Shown here: positions 26,249 to 33,383 of the stretch, one piece after another
Layout of the letters: every line of letters starts with the position of its first letter
Position numbering within the stretch: the stretch's first letter is position 1
DNA from: JADCRZ01 sp965200945
Lineage (GTDB): Bacteria > Bacteroidota > Bacteroidia > Chitinophagales > Chitinophagaceae
Assembly (NCBI GenBank): GCA_965200945.1
Contig: OZ241749.1
Coordinates: 1,178,001-1,242,000 of the forward strand
DNA length: 64,000 nucleotides
Direction of reading: 5' to 3'
Notes under the pieces: model-generated
The model's database searches: none
Seen by the model: only the letters and a program-made list of their open reading frames with translations
What the model was told of the DNA's origin: nothing
Program-made: the position numbers and the translations under genes

Positions 26249-26740
26249 CTATCCGATTTCTGCCATCAGCCCGGGGTAATCGAGCGGCTCGGTTACCATA
26301 GTCAGATTTCCCTCCGCGTCAACCGGCCATTCTTCCGGCGGCAGGTCGCGGTACAGTTCTACCCCGTTACCATCCGGGTCATTAAGGTAGACGGCTTCGG
26401 AAACGCCGTGAAACGCGGTACCCGTGATAGGCCAGCCGGCATCGATCACTCTTTTAAGCGCCAGGGCGAGGTCTTTTCGGGAAGGATAGAGGATCGCGGT
26501 ATGGAACAGCCCGCTGGAATGCACGGGTGCCGGAGCCGCGCCTTTGCTGTACCACGTGTTCAGTCCGATGTGGTGATGGTAACCGCCCGCTGAAATAAAC
26601 ACGGCGCTGGTGCCATACCGCACCGTCACTTCGAACCCCAGGATACCGCAATAAAAAGACATTGCTTTTTCGAGGTCGGATACCTTCAGGTGCACATGCC
26701 CGATGCGTGTGCCGGCGGGAACGGTGTAAGGCGATGACAT
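26249..26740 (-). CDS. VOC-family (glyoxalase/dioxygenase fold) protein
   Basis: 163 residues from the ATG at 26740; an in-frame extension to 26767 adds only a hydrophobic, Cys-containing leader that runs into the sdh terminator. Paired beta-alpha-beta-beta-beta modules are visible. Candidate metal ligands are His in IGHVHLKV, His in HHIGLNTW and Glu in NGVELYRD, matching the His-His-Glu site of catechol-2,3-dioxygenase-like and fosfomycin/glyoxalase-type proteins. The DPDGNGVELY segment is the family hallmark. The substrate is unknown. It is transcribed on the minus strand just downstream of the sdhCAB terminator. Confidence 0.85.
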   Translation of the reverse strand: MSSPYTVPAGTRIGHVHLKVSDLEKAMSFYCGILGFEVTVRYGTSAVFISAGGYHHHIGLNTWYSKGAAPAPVHSSGLFHTAILYPSRKDLALALKRVIDAGWPITGTAFHGVSEAVYLNDPDGNGVELYRDLPPEEWPVDAEGNLTMVTEPLDYPGLMAEIG

Positions 26741-26756
26741 AAGCCGGAAATAAAAA

Positions 26757-26798
26757 CAGCTTAACAAACCAGGCCCCGGAGGCCCGCCTGTTAAGCTG
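26757..26798 (-). terminator. Terminator of the sdhCAB operon
   Basis: CAGCTTAACA (26757-26766) pairs perfectly with TGTTAAGCTG (26789-26798), with a further GGCC/GGCC pairing inside the loop. On the minus strand the stem is followed by TTTTTATTT. Confidence 0.85.
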
Positions 26799-26815
26799 CA
26801 AAGAGATAAGTTGGG

Positions 26816-27580
26816 TTATTTATCAACGGTGAGACCGGCGGTAAGGTATTCGGCGTTGAGCTTTGCGATGTTTCCGATGGAGATCTCCTTCGGACAAACC
26901 GCTTCACAGGCTCCTGTGTTGGTGCAGGCCCCGAATCCTTCCTTGTCCATCTGGGCAACCATGTTCAGTACACGGGTCTTGCGCTCGGGTGAACCCTGCG
27001 GCAACAGGGCCAGGTGGGTTACTTTGGCGGAAGTAAAGAGCATGGCTGAACTGTTTTTGCAAGCGGCCACACAGGCTCCGCAGGCAATGCAGGCAGCATT
27101 TGCAAATGCCACGTCGGCTTTTTCTTTTTCGATGGGCGTAGCGTTGGCATCTACGGCATTACCGGTGTTCACAGAAATATAACCACCGGCCTGGATGATG
27201 CGGTCAAACGCACTGCGGTCTACCATCAGGTCTTTAATGACCGGAAACGCCTTGGAGCGCCAAGGTTCCACAACAACGGTATCGCCATCTTTAAAAGCGC
27301 GCATGTGGAGCTGGCAGGTAGTGGTACCTTCCCAGGGTCCGTGCGGCTTCCCGTTGATGTGCATGGCACACGTACCGCAGATGCCTTCTCGGCAGTCGTG
27401 GTCGAATGCCACCGGCTCTTTGCCCTCGGAGATCAGTCGCTCGTTCAGCACGTCAAACATTTCGAGGAAAGACATTTCCGAAGAAACTTCGCTCACGTCG
27501 AAGGTTTCAAAGCTGCCGGCCGATTTGTTGTTCTTTTGTCTCCAGACCCGCAGGGTCAGATTCATATTATAGTGTTCCAT
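26816..27580 (-). CDS. sdhB: Succinate dehydrogenase / fumarate reductase iron-sulfur subunit
   Basis: 254 residues. The N-terminal ferredoxin domain carries the [2Fe-2S] ligands (CREGICGTC and a later Cys in TTTCQLH). The C-terminal domain carries the [4Fe-4S]/[3Fe-4S] cysteines (CIACGACVAAC and CTNTGACEAVCPKE). It passes electrons from SdhA to the quinone site in SdhC. The ATG at 27580 is chosen over an internal Met at residue 6 because a strong AGGAGG sequence lies 5 bases before it, which is unusual in Bacteroidota. It is the last gene of sdhC-sdhA-sdhB, 92 bases after sdhA. Confidence 0.95.
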   Translation of the reverse strand: MEHYNMNLTLRVWRQKNNKSAGSFETFDVSEVSSEMSFLEMFDVLNERLISEGKEPVAFDHDCREGICGTCAMHINGKPHGPWEGTTTCQLHMRAFKDGDTVVVEPWRSKAFPVIKDLMVDRSAFDRIIQAGGYISVNTGNAVDANATPIEKEKADVAFANAACIACGACVAACKNSSAMLFTSAKVTHLALLPQGSPERKTRVLNMVAQMDKEGFGACTNTGACEAVCPKEISIGNIAKLNAEYLTAGLTVDK

Positions 27581-27585
27581 TTACC

Positions 27586-27591
27586 CCTCCT
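27586..27591 (-). promoter_or_regulatory. Shine-Dalgarno sequence of sdhB
   Basis: AGGAGG (within AGGAGGGG on the minus strand) stands 5 bases before the ATG, close to ideal spacing. Such motifs are rare before Bacteroidota genes, and it decides the start. Confidence 0.6.
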
Positions 27592-27594
27592 GAT

Positions 27595-27658
27595 CTTCCC
27601 TCGCGGGAAGCTAGCTTAGATGATTATAATCATAACGAACCGCCGGGCAGGAGGTTCG
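27595..27658. other. Three symmetrical elements between sdhA and sdhB
   Basis: Within 64 bases there are a hairpin CTTCCC/GGGAAG with a 4-base loop (27595-27610), a perfect 14-base palindrome ATGATTATAATCAT (27620-27633) and a hairpin CGAACC/GGTTCG (27636-27658). They could act in mRNA processing or stability inside the operon. None has a T-tract. Confidence 0.5.
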
Positions 27659-27672
27659 CTATATTGCTGATC

Positions 27673-29646
27673 TTATTTGTAACTGCGCTGTGTCGGTTTG
27701 GCCACATCGAACGTCAGCTCTTCTTTATGCAGCTCCCAGTCGCTGTCCTGTTTGAATTCCCAGGCAGATACATACGAGAAGTTTTCGTCGTCACGTTTGG
27801 CTTCCCCTTCTTCCGTCTGCATCTCTTCCCTGAAATGACCTCCGCAGCTTTCACGGCGGTTCAGCGCATCGAGGCACATGAGTTCACCCAGCTCGATGAA
27901 ATCGGCTACCCGGTTCGCCTTATCGAGTTCCGAATTCGTTTCTTCCACATCACCGGGGATGCGCACATCGCTCCAGAACTGTTTTTTCAGTTCCTGTATC
28001 TCTGCGATCGCTTCTTTCAGTCCGGCTTCGTTGCGGCTCATGCCGCATTTATCCCACATGATCTTACCGAGCTTTTTGTGAAAGCTTTCCACGCTCTGCG
28101 AGCCCTTGATGCTCATCATCTTTTCTATCCGGGCTTTTACCTGGGCTTCTGCCTCGTCAAAAGCCGGATGTGTGATGGGAATCGCTTTTACCCGGATCTC
28201 ATCCGCCAGGTAATTACCGATCGTGTAAGGGATCACGAAGTATCCGTCTGCCAGTCCCTGCATCAGCGCAGAAGCCCCCAGGCGGTTGGCGCCATGGTCG
28301 CTGAAATTGGCTTCTCCGAGCGAATACAGGCCGGTGACCGTGGTCATCAGTTCGTAGTCGACCCACAAACCGCCCATGGTATAGTGAACCGCCGGGTAAA
28401 TGCGCATCGGCATTTCGTACGGGTTTTCACCGGTGATCTTTTCGTACATATCGAACAGGTTGCCATACTTTTCTTTCACCACGTCTTTACCCATCGACAT
28501 GATCTCATCTTCGGCTACATTGTCGCGTCCCTGTTTATTGACCTCTCCTCTTCCATAGCGTTCGATGGCCGAACGGTAATCGAGGTAAACAGCCATCCTG
28601 GAGTTGCCAACGCCGTAACCGGCATCGCATCTTTCTTTGGCAGCGCGGCTGGCCACGTCGCGGGGAACGAGGTTACCAAAGGCAGGATATCTTCTTTCCA
28701 GGTAGTAATCTCTTTCTTCTTCCGGAATGTCGACCGGTTTACGGTTGTCATTCTTTGCTTTCGGAACCCAGATGCGGCCATCGTTGCGGAGCGATTCTGA
28801 CATCAGGGTCAGCTTGCTCTGGTGATCGCCGCTCACGGGGATGCAGGTGGGATGGATCTGTGTGAAGCAGGGATTGCCGAAGTAGGCGCCTTTTTTATGG
28901 GCTTTCCAGGCAGCGGTAACGTTACAGCCCATGGCATTGGTGCTCAGGTAGAAAACGTTGCCATAGCCACCGGTGCACAGCAGTACGGCATGGCCGAAGA
29001 AACGTTCGAGCTTGCCGGTAATGATATTGCGGCAAATGATTCCCCTCGCCTTGTCATCTATCACCACCACATCCAGCATTTCATGGCGGGTGTACATCTT
29101 CACATTGCCGAGAGCCACCTGGCGTTCGAGTGCCTGGTAGGCGCCGACCAGCAATTGCTGGCCGGTTTGTCCGGCCGCATAAAATGTGCGCTGCACCTGG
29201 GTGCCCCCGAAAGAGCGGTTGCTGAGCAGTCCGCCGTATTCACGTGCAAAAGGCACCCCTTGGGCCACGCACTGGTCGATGATGTTCACGCTCACTTCCG
29301 CGAGCCGGTGAACATTCCCTTCGCGGGCGCGGTAGTCGCCGCCTTTTACAGTATCATAAAAAAGGCGGAAAACGGAGTCTCCGTCGTTCTGGTAATTTTT
29401 GGCTGCGTTGATGCCGCCCTGCGCTGCGATGCTGTGCGCCCGGCGGGGTGAATCGTGAAAGCAGAAAGCCTTCACCTTGTAGCCCAGTTCTCCAAGGGCG
29501 GCCGCGGCGGAAGCGCCTGCCAGACCGGTTCCCACCACGATCACTTCGAGGCTTCTTTTGTTGGCCGGGTTTACCAGCTTCACATGGCCCTTGTAATCAT
29601 TCCATTTATCATCGAGCGGACCTTCAGGAATTTTTGAATCAAGCAT
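27673..29646 (-). CDS. sdhA: Succinate dehydrogenase / fumarate reductase flavoprotein subunit
   Basis: 657 residues. The FAD-binding Rossmann motif VVGTGLAGASAA (about 36-47) and the FAD-linking His segment (RAHSIAAQGGINAAKNY) are clear. So are the substrate-site segments HPTCIP and the C-terminal HYTMGGLWVDYEL, and the RLGASALMQGLADG motif. It oxidises succinate to fumarate (or the reverse). The start at 29646 is chosen because Bacteroidota SdhA begins MLDSKIP; a 13-residue longer frame is unlikely. It follows sdhC by 60 bases. Confidence 0.96.
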   Translation of the reverse strand: MLDSKIPEGPLDDKWNDYKGHVKLVNPANKRSLEVIVVGTGLAGASAAAALGELGYKVKAFCFHDSPRRAHSIAAQGGINAAKNYQNDGDSVFRLFYDTVKGGDYRAREGNVHRLAEVSVNIIDQCVAQGVPFAREYGGLLSNRSFGGTQVQRTFYAAGQTGQQLLVGAYQALERQVALGNVKMYTRHEMLDVVVIDDKARGIICRNIITGKLERFFGHAVLLCTGGYGNVFYLSTNAMGCNVTAAWKAHKKGAYFGNPCFTQIHPTCIPVSGDHQSKLTLMSESLRNDGRIWVPKAKNDNRKPVDIPEEERDYYLERRYPAFGNLVPRDVASRAAKERCDAGYGVGNSRMAVYLDYRSAIERYGRGEVNKQGRDNVAEDEIMSMGKDVVKEKYGNLFDMYEKITGENPYEMPMRIYPAVHYTMGGLWVDYELMTTVTGLYSLGEANFSDHGANRLGASALMQGLADGYFVIPYTIGNYLADEIRVKAIPITHPAFDEAEAQVKARIEKMMSIKGSQSVESFHKKLGKIMWDKCGMSRNEAGLKEAIAEIQELKKQFWSDVRIPGDVEETNSELDKANRVADFIELGELMCLDALNRRESCGGHFREEMQTEEGEAKRDDENFSYVSAWEFKQDSDWELHKEELTFDVAKPTQRSYK

Positions 29647-29706
29647 ACAGTGAAATATTTCAGAATTAATTTGGATCATCGGCAAATGATCGAATGCGTT
29701 GAATGG

Positions 29707-30411
29707 TCAGGGTTTTACCCAGCCAAAATGCATAGAGATGGGCATCATGGCAAAACCGAGGGACACAATCCACGAAAAGGCAAACCCGGAGACGCGCAGC
29801 ATGCTGAGGTAGCGCCAGTTGCTTACCCCCAAAGTACGGAAGGCGCTCTGGAAGCCATGCATCAGGTGATAGGCCAGCGAGATGCAACCCAGCACATAGA
29901 GACCGACTACGAGCGGATTTCTGAACACATCGAGCATCACCGTATAGAGATTGTGGTAAGGCTTGTTATCATATACCACTTCAGGCAGCGGCCTGATGTT
30001 GGCAAGGCCACCGAAGCGGGAAGAGATCCAGAAATGATTGATGTGCATGATCAGGAACAGGAGAAGAAGCGTACCCAGCAAACCCATGGTGCGCGAGTAC
30101 CATTTGCTGCCTCTGTTGCCAAGGCTGATCTTGTAACCCTGACCGCGTCTGCTGAGGTTTTTTGTTTCCAGTACGTATCCCTGTATAATATGAATGATGA
30201 ACCCGATAAAAAGGACTACTTCCATCAGCCGCACAACGACTGTGGAGCCCATAAAGTGGGCCGACTTGTTGAACATCTCACCGTGGTCGCCGGCCCAGAT
30301 GCAGGCGTTGAGGCCGACATGTACTACGAGAAAAGAAATCAGAAACAGACCTGTCAGGCTCATCACAAACTTTTTCCCAACAGAAGAAGTAAAAAACTGC
30401 GACCATTTCAT
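29707..30411 (-). CDS. sdhC: Succinate dehydrogenase cytochrome b subunit
   Basis: 234 residues from the second Met (30411); the frame also opens at 30420. Five transmembrane helices are visible, as in the B-type succinate:quinone reductases with a single fused anchor and two haems. His residues within or near the helices (VVHVG, IIHIIQG, IMHINHFW, AYHLMHG) are the likely haem b ligands. It anchors SdhA and SdhB in the inner membrane and reduces menaquinone. First gene of the operon, divergent from accD. Confidence 0.93.
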   Translation of the reverse strand: MKWSQFFTSSVGKKFVMSLTGLFLISFLVVHVGLNACIWAGDHGEMFNKSAHFMGSTVVVRLMEVVLFIGFIIHIIQGYVLETKNLSRRGQGYKISLGNRGSKWYSRTMGLLGTLLLLFLIMHINHFWISSRFGGLANIRPLPEVVYDNKPYHNLYTVMLDVFRNPLVVGLYVLGCISLAYHLMHGFQSAFRTLGVSNWRYLSMLRVSGFAFSWIVSLGFAMMPISMHFGWVKP

Positions 30412-30498
30412 CGTATACAATTTGTTTTAGCAGTAGCAGGGCTGTCTGAAGAAGCGGCATAGGCAAACCTTGTACTGTAGATTTTCCGGCGAGACGCA

Positions 30499-30506
30499 CA
30501 AAAATA
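30499..30506 (-). promoter_or_regulatory. -7 element of the sdh operon
   Basis: TATTTTTG on the minus strand fits TAnnTTTG exactly, giving an sdhC leader of about 80 bases. Confidence 0.45.
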
Positions 30507-30586
30507 ACACAGGATTGGTTTAAAAGTTTTTTTCCCGATGTTTTTTTATCGCTACTGACAGTGCTGTTCAGGTGCATCCAAATATT

Positions 30587-30613
30587 TTGACATTCCGCTT
30601 TTTGCTATCTTAG
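30587..30613 (+). promoter_or_regulatory. Probable accD promoter
   Basis: TTG (30587-30589) and TATCTTAG (30606-30613) match the two Bacteroidota promoter elements approximately. Their start-to-start spacing of 19 equals that seen before mscL. The accD ATG is 20 bases downstream. Confidence 0.4.
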
Positions 30614-30633
30614 CCGCCTAAACTGCACGAAGA

Positions 30634-31542
30634 ATGAAACAAGACGAGGATTTTGATGCGAACCTGGCAGGCGAAGAAGGGCCGGGGGAAGAATCGAAAA
30701 CCAGTTGGTTTAAGCGTATAAAAAAAGGGATCACGACCAGCACTGCAGAGAAAAAAGAAACACCCGAAGGGCTGTGGACCAAGTGCCCGAACTGTAACTA
30801 TATCTGCACCGTAACAGACCTGAGAGAGCAGTTATTTGTATGCCCGAAATGCAATTATCATCACCGCATCGGCAGCGATGAATATTTTGAGATACTTTAC
30901 GACGGCGAGTACGAGACCATGTTCGAGAACATCCGCTCACATGATTTCCTGCACTTCACCGATCTGAAACCTTACCAGCAGCGCCTGGATGAAACGCTCC
31001 AAAAAACTTCCCTCACCGATTCCATCCGCATCACCGCGGGGCAGATCACCGGCATGCCGCTGGTGATCGGTTGCATGGATTTCGAATTCATCGGCGGCTC
31101 TCTCGGGAGCGTGATGGGCGAACGTATTTCAAGGGCGGTGGATTACTGCCTGGCTCACCGCACCCCGCTCCTTATCATCTGCAAAAGCGGCGGCGCAAGG
31201 ATGATGGAAAGCGCGTTCTCACTCATGCAGCTGGCAAAAGTATCGGGCAAGCTATCCCAGCTCACCGATGCCAAGCTTCCCTACATTTCATTGTTAACCG
31301 ATCCTTCATTTGGCGGTATCTCCGCCTCTTTCGGCATGCTCGGCGACCTCAACATCGCAGAGCCGGGTGCGCTGATCGGGTTCGCTGGTCCGCGTGTGAT
31401 CAAGGAAACCATCAAGCGCGATCTGCCCGAAGGGTTCCAGCGAAGTGAGTTTTTGCTTGACCACGGTTTCCTTGACTTTATCATCGACCGCAAGCAGCTG
31501 AAGGAACGCATGGCCGTGCTGCTGCGCCTCTTTCAAAGTTAG
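30634..31542 (+). CDS. accD: Acetyl-CoA carboxylase carboxyltransferase, beta subunit
   Basis: 302 residues. An acidic N-terminus is followed by the four-Cys zinc ribbon (Cys51, Cys54, Cys70, Cys73) and the crotonase-fold carboxyltransferase domain, with the oxyanion-hole segments CKSGGARMMES and DPSFGGISASFG. Together with AccA (encoded at 58879-59856) it transfers the carboxyl group from biotin to acetyl-CoA, the first step of fatty acid synthesis. It is divergent from sdhC and 92 bases ahead of smpB. Confidence 0.96.
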   Translation: MKQDEDFDANLAGEEGPGEESKTSWFKRIKKGITTSTAEKKETPEGLWTKCPNCNYICTVTDLREQLFVCPKCNYHHRIGSDEYFEILYDGEYETMFENIRSHDFLHFTDLKPYQQRLDETLQKTSLTDSIRITAGQITGMPLVIGCMDFEFIGGSLGSVMGERISRAVDYCLAHRTPLLIICKSGGARMMESAFSLMQLAKVSGKLSQLTDAKLPYISLLTDPSFGGISASFGMLGDLNIAEPGALIGFAGPRVIKETIKRDLPEGFQRSEFLLDHGFLDFIIDRKQLKERMAVLLRLFQS

Positions 31543-31581
31543 CAGCCACAGTCTTTTCGGCCGGGGCTCGTTAAACTATCT

Positions 31582-31589
31582 TATTTTTG
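31582..31589 (+). promoter_or_regulatory. -7 element of smpB
   Basis: TATTTTTG fits TAnnTTTG exactly, 45 bases before the smpB ATG. No clear TTG at -33. Confidence 0.4.
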
Positions 31590-31634
31590 CACCCGCCAGC
31601 AGCGTACCGCTAAAAGCTGGCTGCCTATCACGCC

Positions 31635-32069
31635 ATGGCTGAAATCCGCAACAGATCAGCATTTCACGATTTTTATATTGAAGACACCTATGTCGCCGGC
31701 ATGGTACTGGTGGGCACGGAGGTAAAGGCGTTGCGCACCGGCAAGGCAAGTTTCAACGACAGCTACTGTATCTTTCACAAAGGGGAACTGTTTGTGAAAA
31801 GTCTGCATATTTCGGAATATTCTTTCGGCACCACACAAAAGCACGAGCCCCTGCAGGAGCGGAAGCTGCTGCTCACTAAACGAGAGCTCAAAAAGCTGGA
31901 AAGCAAGATGACCGAAAAAGGCTATACCATCGTTCCGCTCAAGATCTTCTTCAACGAGAAGAACATCGCCAAGCTGGAGATCGGCCTGGGTAAAGGGAAA
32001 AAGATCTACGACAAACGCGAGACGATCAAGAAGCGCGATACGGAACGGGATATCAAGCGGTATCTGTAG
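31635..32069 (+). CDS. smpB: SsrA-binding protein SmpB
   Basis: 144 residues, normal length. Hallmarks are AFHDFYIEDTYVAGMVLVGTEVKALRTGKASFNDSYC at the N-terminal half, the LLLTKRELKKLESK helix and the KLEIGLGKGKKIYDKRETIKKRD segment with its basic tail. SmpB carries tmRNA to stalled ribosomes for rescue (trans-translation). The partner ssrA RNA gene is not in the window. Confidence 0.96.
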   Translation: MAEIRNRSAFHDFYIEDTYVAGMVLVGTEVKALRTGKASFNDSYCIFHKGELFVKSLHISEYSFGTTQKHEPLQERKLLLTKRELKKLESKMTEKGYTIVPLKIFFNEKNIAKLEIGLGKGKKIYDKRETIKKRDTERDIKRYL

Positions 32070-32121
32070 AGCCGCCCGGCATGGCTTCGCCTCCGGCTTA
32101 CAATCGATTGGATAACCCGGA

Positions 32122-32144
32122 ACGCGAAGCATCGCGTCTCTACC
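32122..32144. repeat. REP-like palindrome fragment
   Basis: ACGCGA/TCGCGT pairs around AGCA and runs on into TCTCTACC. This resembles one arm of the dispersed repeat with core GTAGAGACGCGATG known from many Bacteroidota and cyanobacterial genomes. Only one copy is seen here, so its repeat nature rests on memory. Confidence 0.4.
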
Positions 32145-32166
32145 AGCTTTTTTTTATCTTCACTTC

Positions 32167-33138
32167 ATGAAATGGCTTCTCCTCCTTCTGCTTGCGCTCC
32201 TGTCTTGTTTTTCCCAGGCACAGAATACCCTCAGCGGCAGCTGGTATGGGAAGGCGCAGGTGATCACCAACGGAACATCGAACGATTACCTGAGTGAATT
32301 GATCCTCAAACAGAAAGGGGATGAAATAGAAGGCATCCTGGGTTATTATTTCCGCAACGGGTATAAAAGTGTTTTCATCAGGGGTGTTTACAATAAAAGC
32401 AGACGGATCATCACCATCAAAAATGTGCCTGTCACCTATTACCGTTCCACTTCCATCGACGGCGTTGATTGCACGATGGACTTTCTGGGCACGCTGACCA
32501 TATCGCGCGTCCAGAGCCAGCTCACGGGCAGCTTCATTACGATTGAGCGGTACCGGTATACCTGCCCGGAGATCAAGGTCAATTATACCCTCGACCGCAA
32601 CGAATACGGACAGGACAGCATGATCCGCAACAGCATCGCCCGCAAGCTCTGGGAGCCGGCCAAGGACGATCTCATCATCACCGCAGAAACCGCGCAGAAG
32701 CCTGCTGCGCAGGAAATGGTGACCGGTCTTGACACGGCCAGCAAACTCCTCAAAATTCAACCTGAGACCAAAATCCTGGAAGAATCCTTTAAAAAACGCA
32801 GCAGCATCGTGAGCAAGGAGCTCGAGGTCTCTTCTGATTCCGTGCGGCTGAGCTTCTACGACAACGGTGACATCGACGGCGACAGCATCAGCGTGTTTGT
32901 AAACAGTGTTCCGGTTCTTACAAAGCAATCCCTCACCGCCCAGGCCCTCAATATTTACCTCAAGCTTGATTCCACCAAAGCGGTCAACGAAATCTCCATG
33001 TTTGCCGAAAACCTCGGCACCTATCCGCCCAACACCGCCCTCATGGTCATCAACGACGGTGAAAACCGCTATGAAGTGTATCTCTCCAGCAACCTCACAC
33101 AAAATGCGGTGGTGAGATTACGCAGAAAGCGCAAGTAG
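32167..33138 (+). CDS. Secreted protein of unknown function
   Basis: 323 residues. The signal peptide is clear (KWLLLLLLALLSCFSQAQ). The first 140 residues look like a small beta-barrel or lipocalin-like domain (LSGSWYGKAQV and later strands, with two Cys). The middle (about 170-215) is helical and charged, and the C-terminal 100 residues form a beta-sandwich-like module (RLSFYDNGDIDGDSISVFVN) that recurs in secreted proteins of this phylum. Function is unknown. A TATCTTCA box ends 4 bases before the ATG. It is monocistronic, between smpB and convergent parC. Confidence 0.75.
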   Translation: MKWLLLLLLALLSCFSQAQNTLSGSWYGKAQVITNGTSNDYLSELILKQKGDEIEGILGYYFRNGYKSVFIRGVYNKSRRIITIKNVPVTYYRSTSIDGVDCTMDFLGTLTISRVQSQLTGSFITIERYRYTCPEIKVNYTLDRNEYGQDSMIRNSIARKLWEPAKDDLIITAETAQKPAAQEMVTGLDTASKLLKIQPETKILEESFKKRSSIVSKELEVSSDSVRLSFYDNGDIDGDSISVFVNSVPVLTKQSLTAQALNIYLKLDSTKAVNEISMFAENLGTYPPNTALMVINDGENRYEVYLSSNLTQNAVVRLRRKRK

Positions 33139-33188
33139 GCTGAATGAATTACGGCTTTCGTCTCTACTACTACCCCTGTCGAATGCCT

Positions 33189-33205
33189 CCTGCCGGACAG
33201 GCAGG
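33189..33205. repeat. Short palindromic repeat unit
   Basis: CCTGCC and GGCAGG pair around a 5-base loop. The sequence matches a GC-rich palindrome often dispersed in intergenic DNA of this phylum; no second copy was seen in the window. Confidence 0.35.
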
Positions 33206-33307
33206 AAGCGCTTGTCTATGGCGGAGCTTGTAGATGAATGAAATGTTACCTCCTTAAAATATTCTGGCGAAAAGAGAGTCGGTAATGGAACATCCCCAAA
33301 TAAAAAA

Positions 33308-33339
33308 GTTGAGCAAGAACTTTTCGGCTCCGGCTCAAC
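33308..33339 (-). terminator. Terminator of parC
   Basis: GTTGAGC (33308-33314) pairs with GCTCAAC (33333-33339). On the minus strand the stem is followed by TTTTTTA. It lies 45 bases after the parC stop codon. Confidence 0.7.
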
Positions 33340-33383
33340 ATTGTGTGAGAATATCTGACAGGTTCCAGGTGAGGCCTTCTACC

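Noticed and set aside
27406..28800. 464-codon plus-strand frame across sdhB/sdhA
   Set aside because: Antisense shadow of two strongly conserved genes; its composition (rich in Phe, His and Arg) is that of reversed coding sequence.
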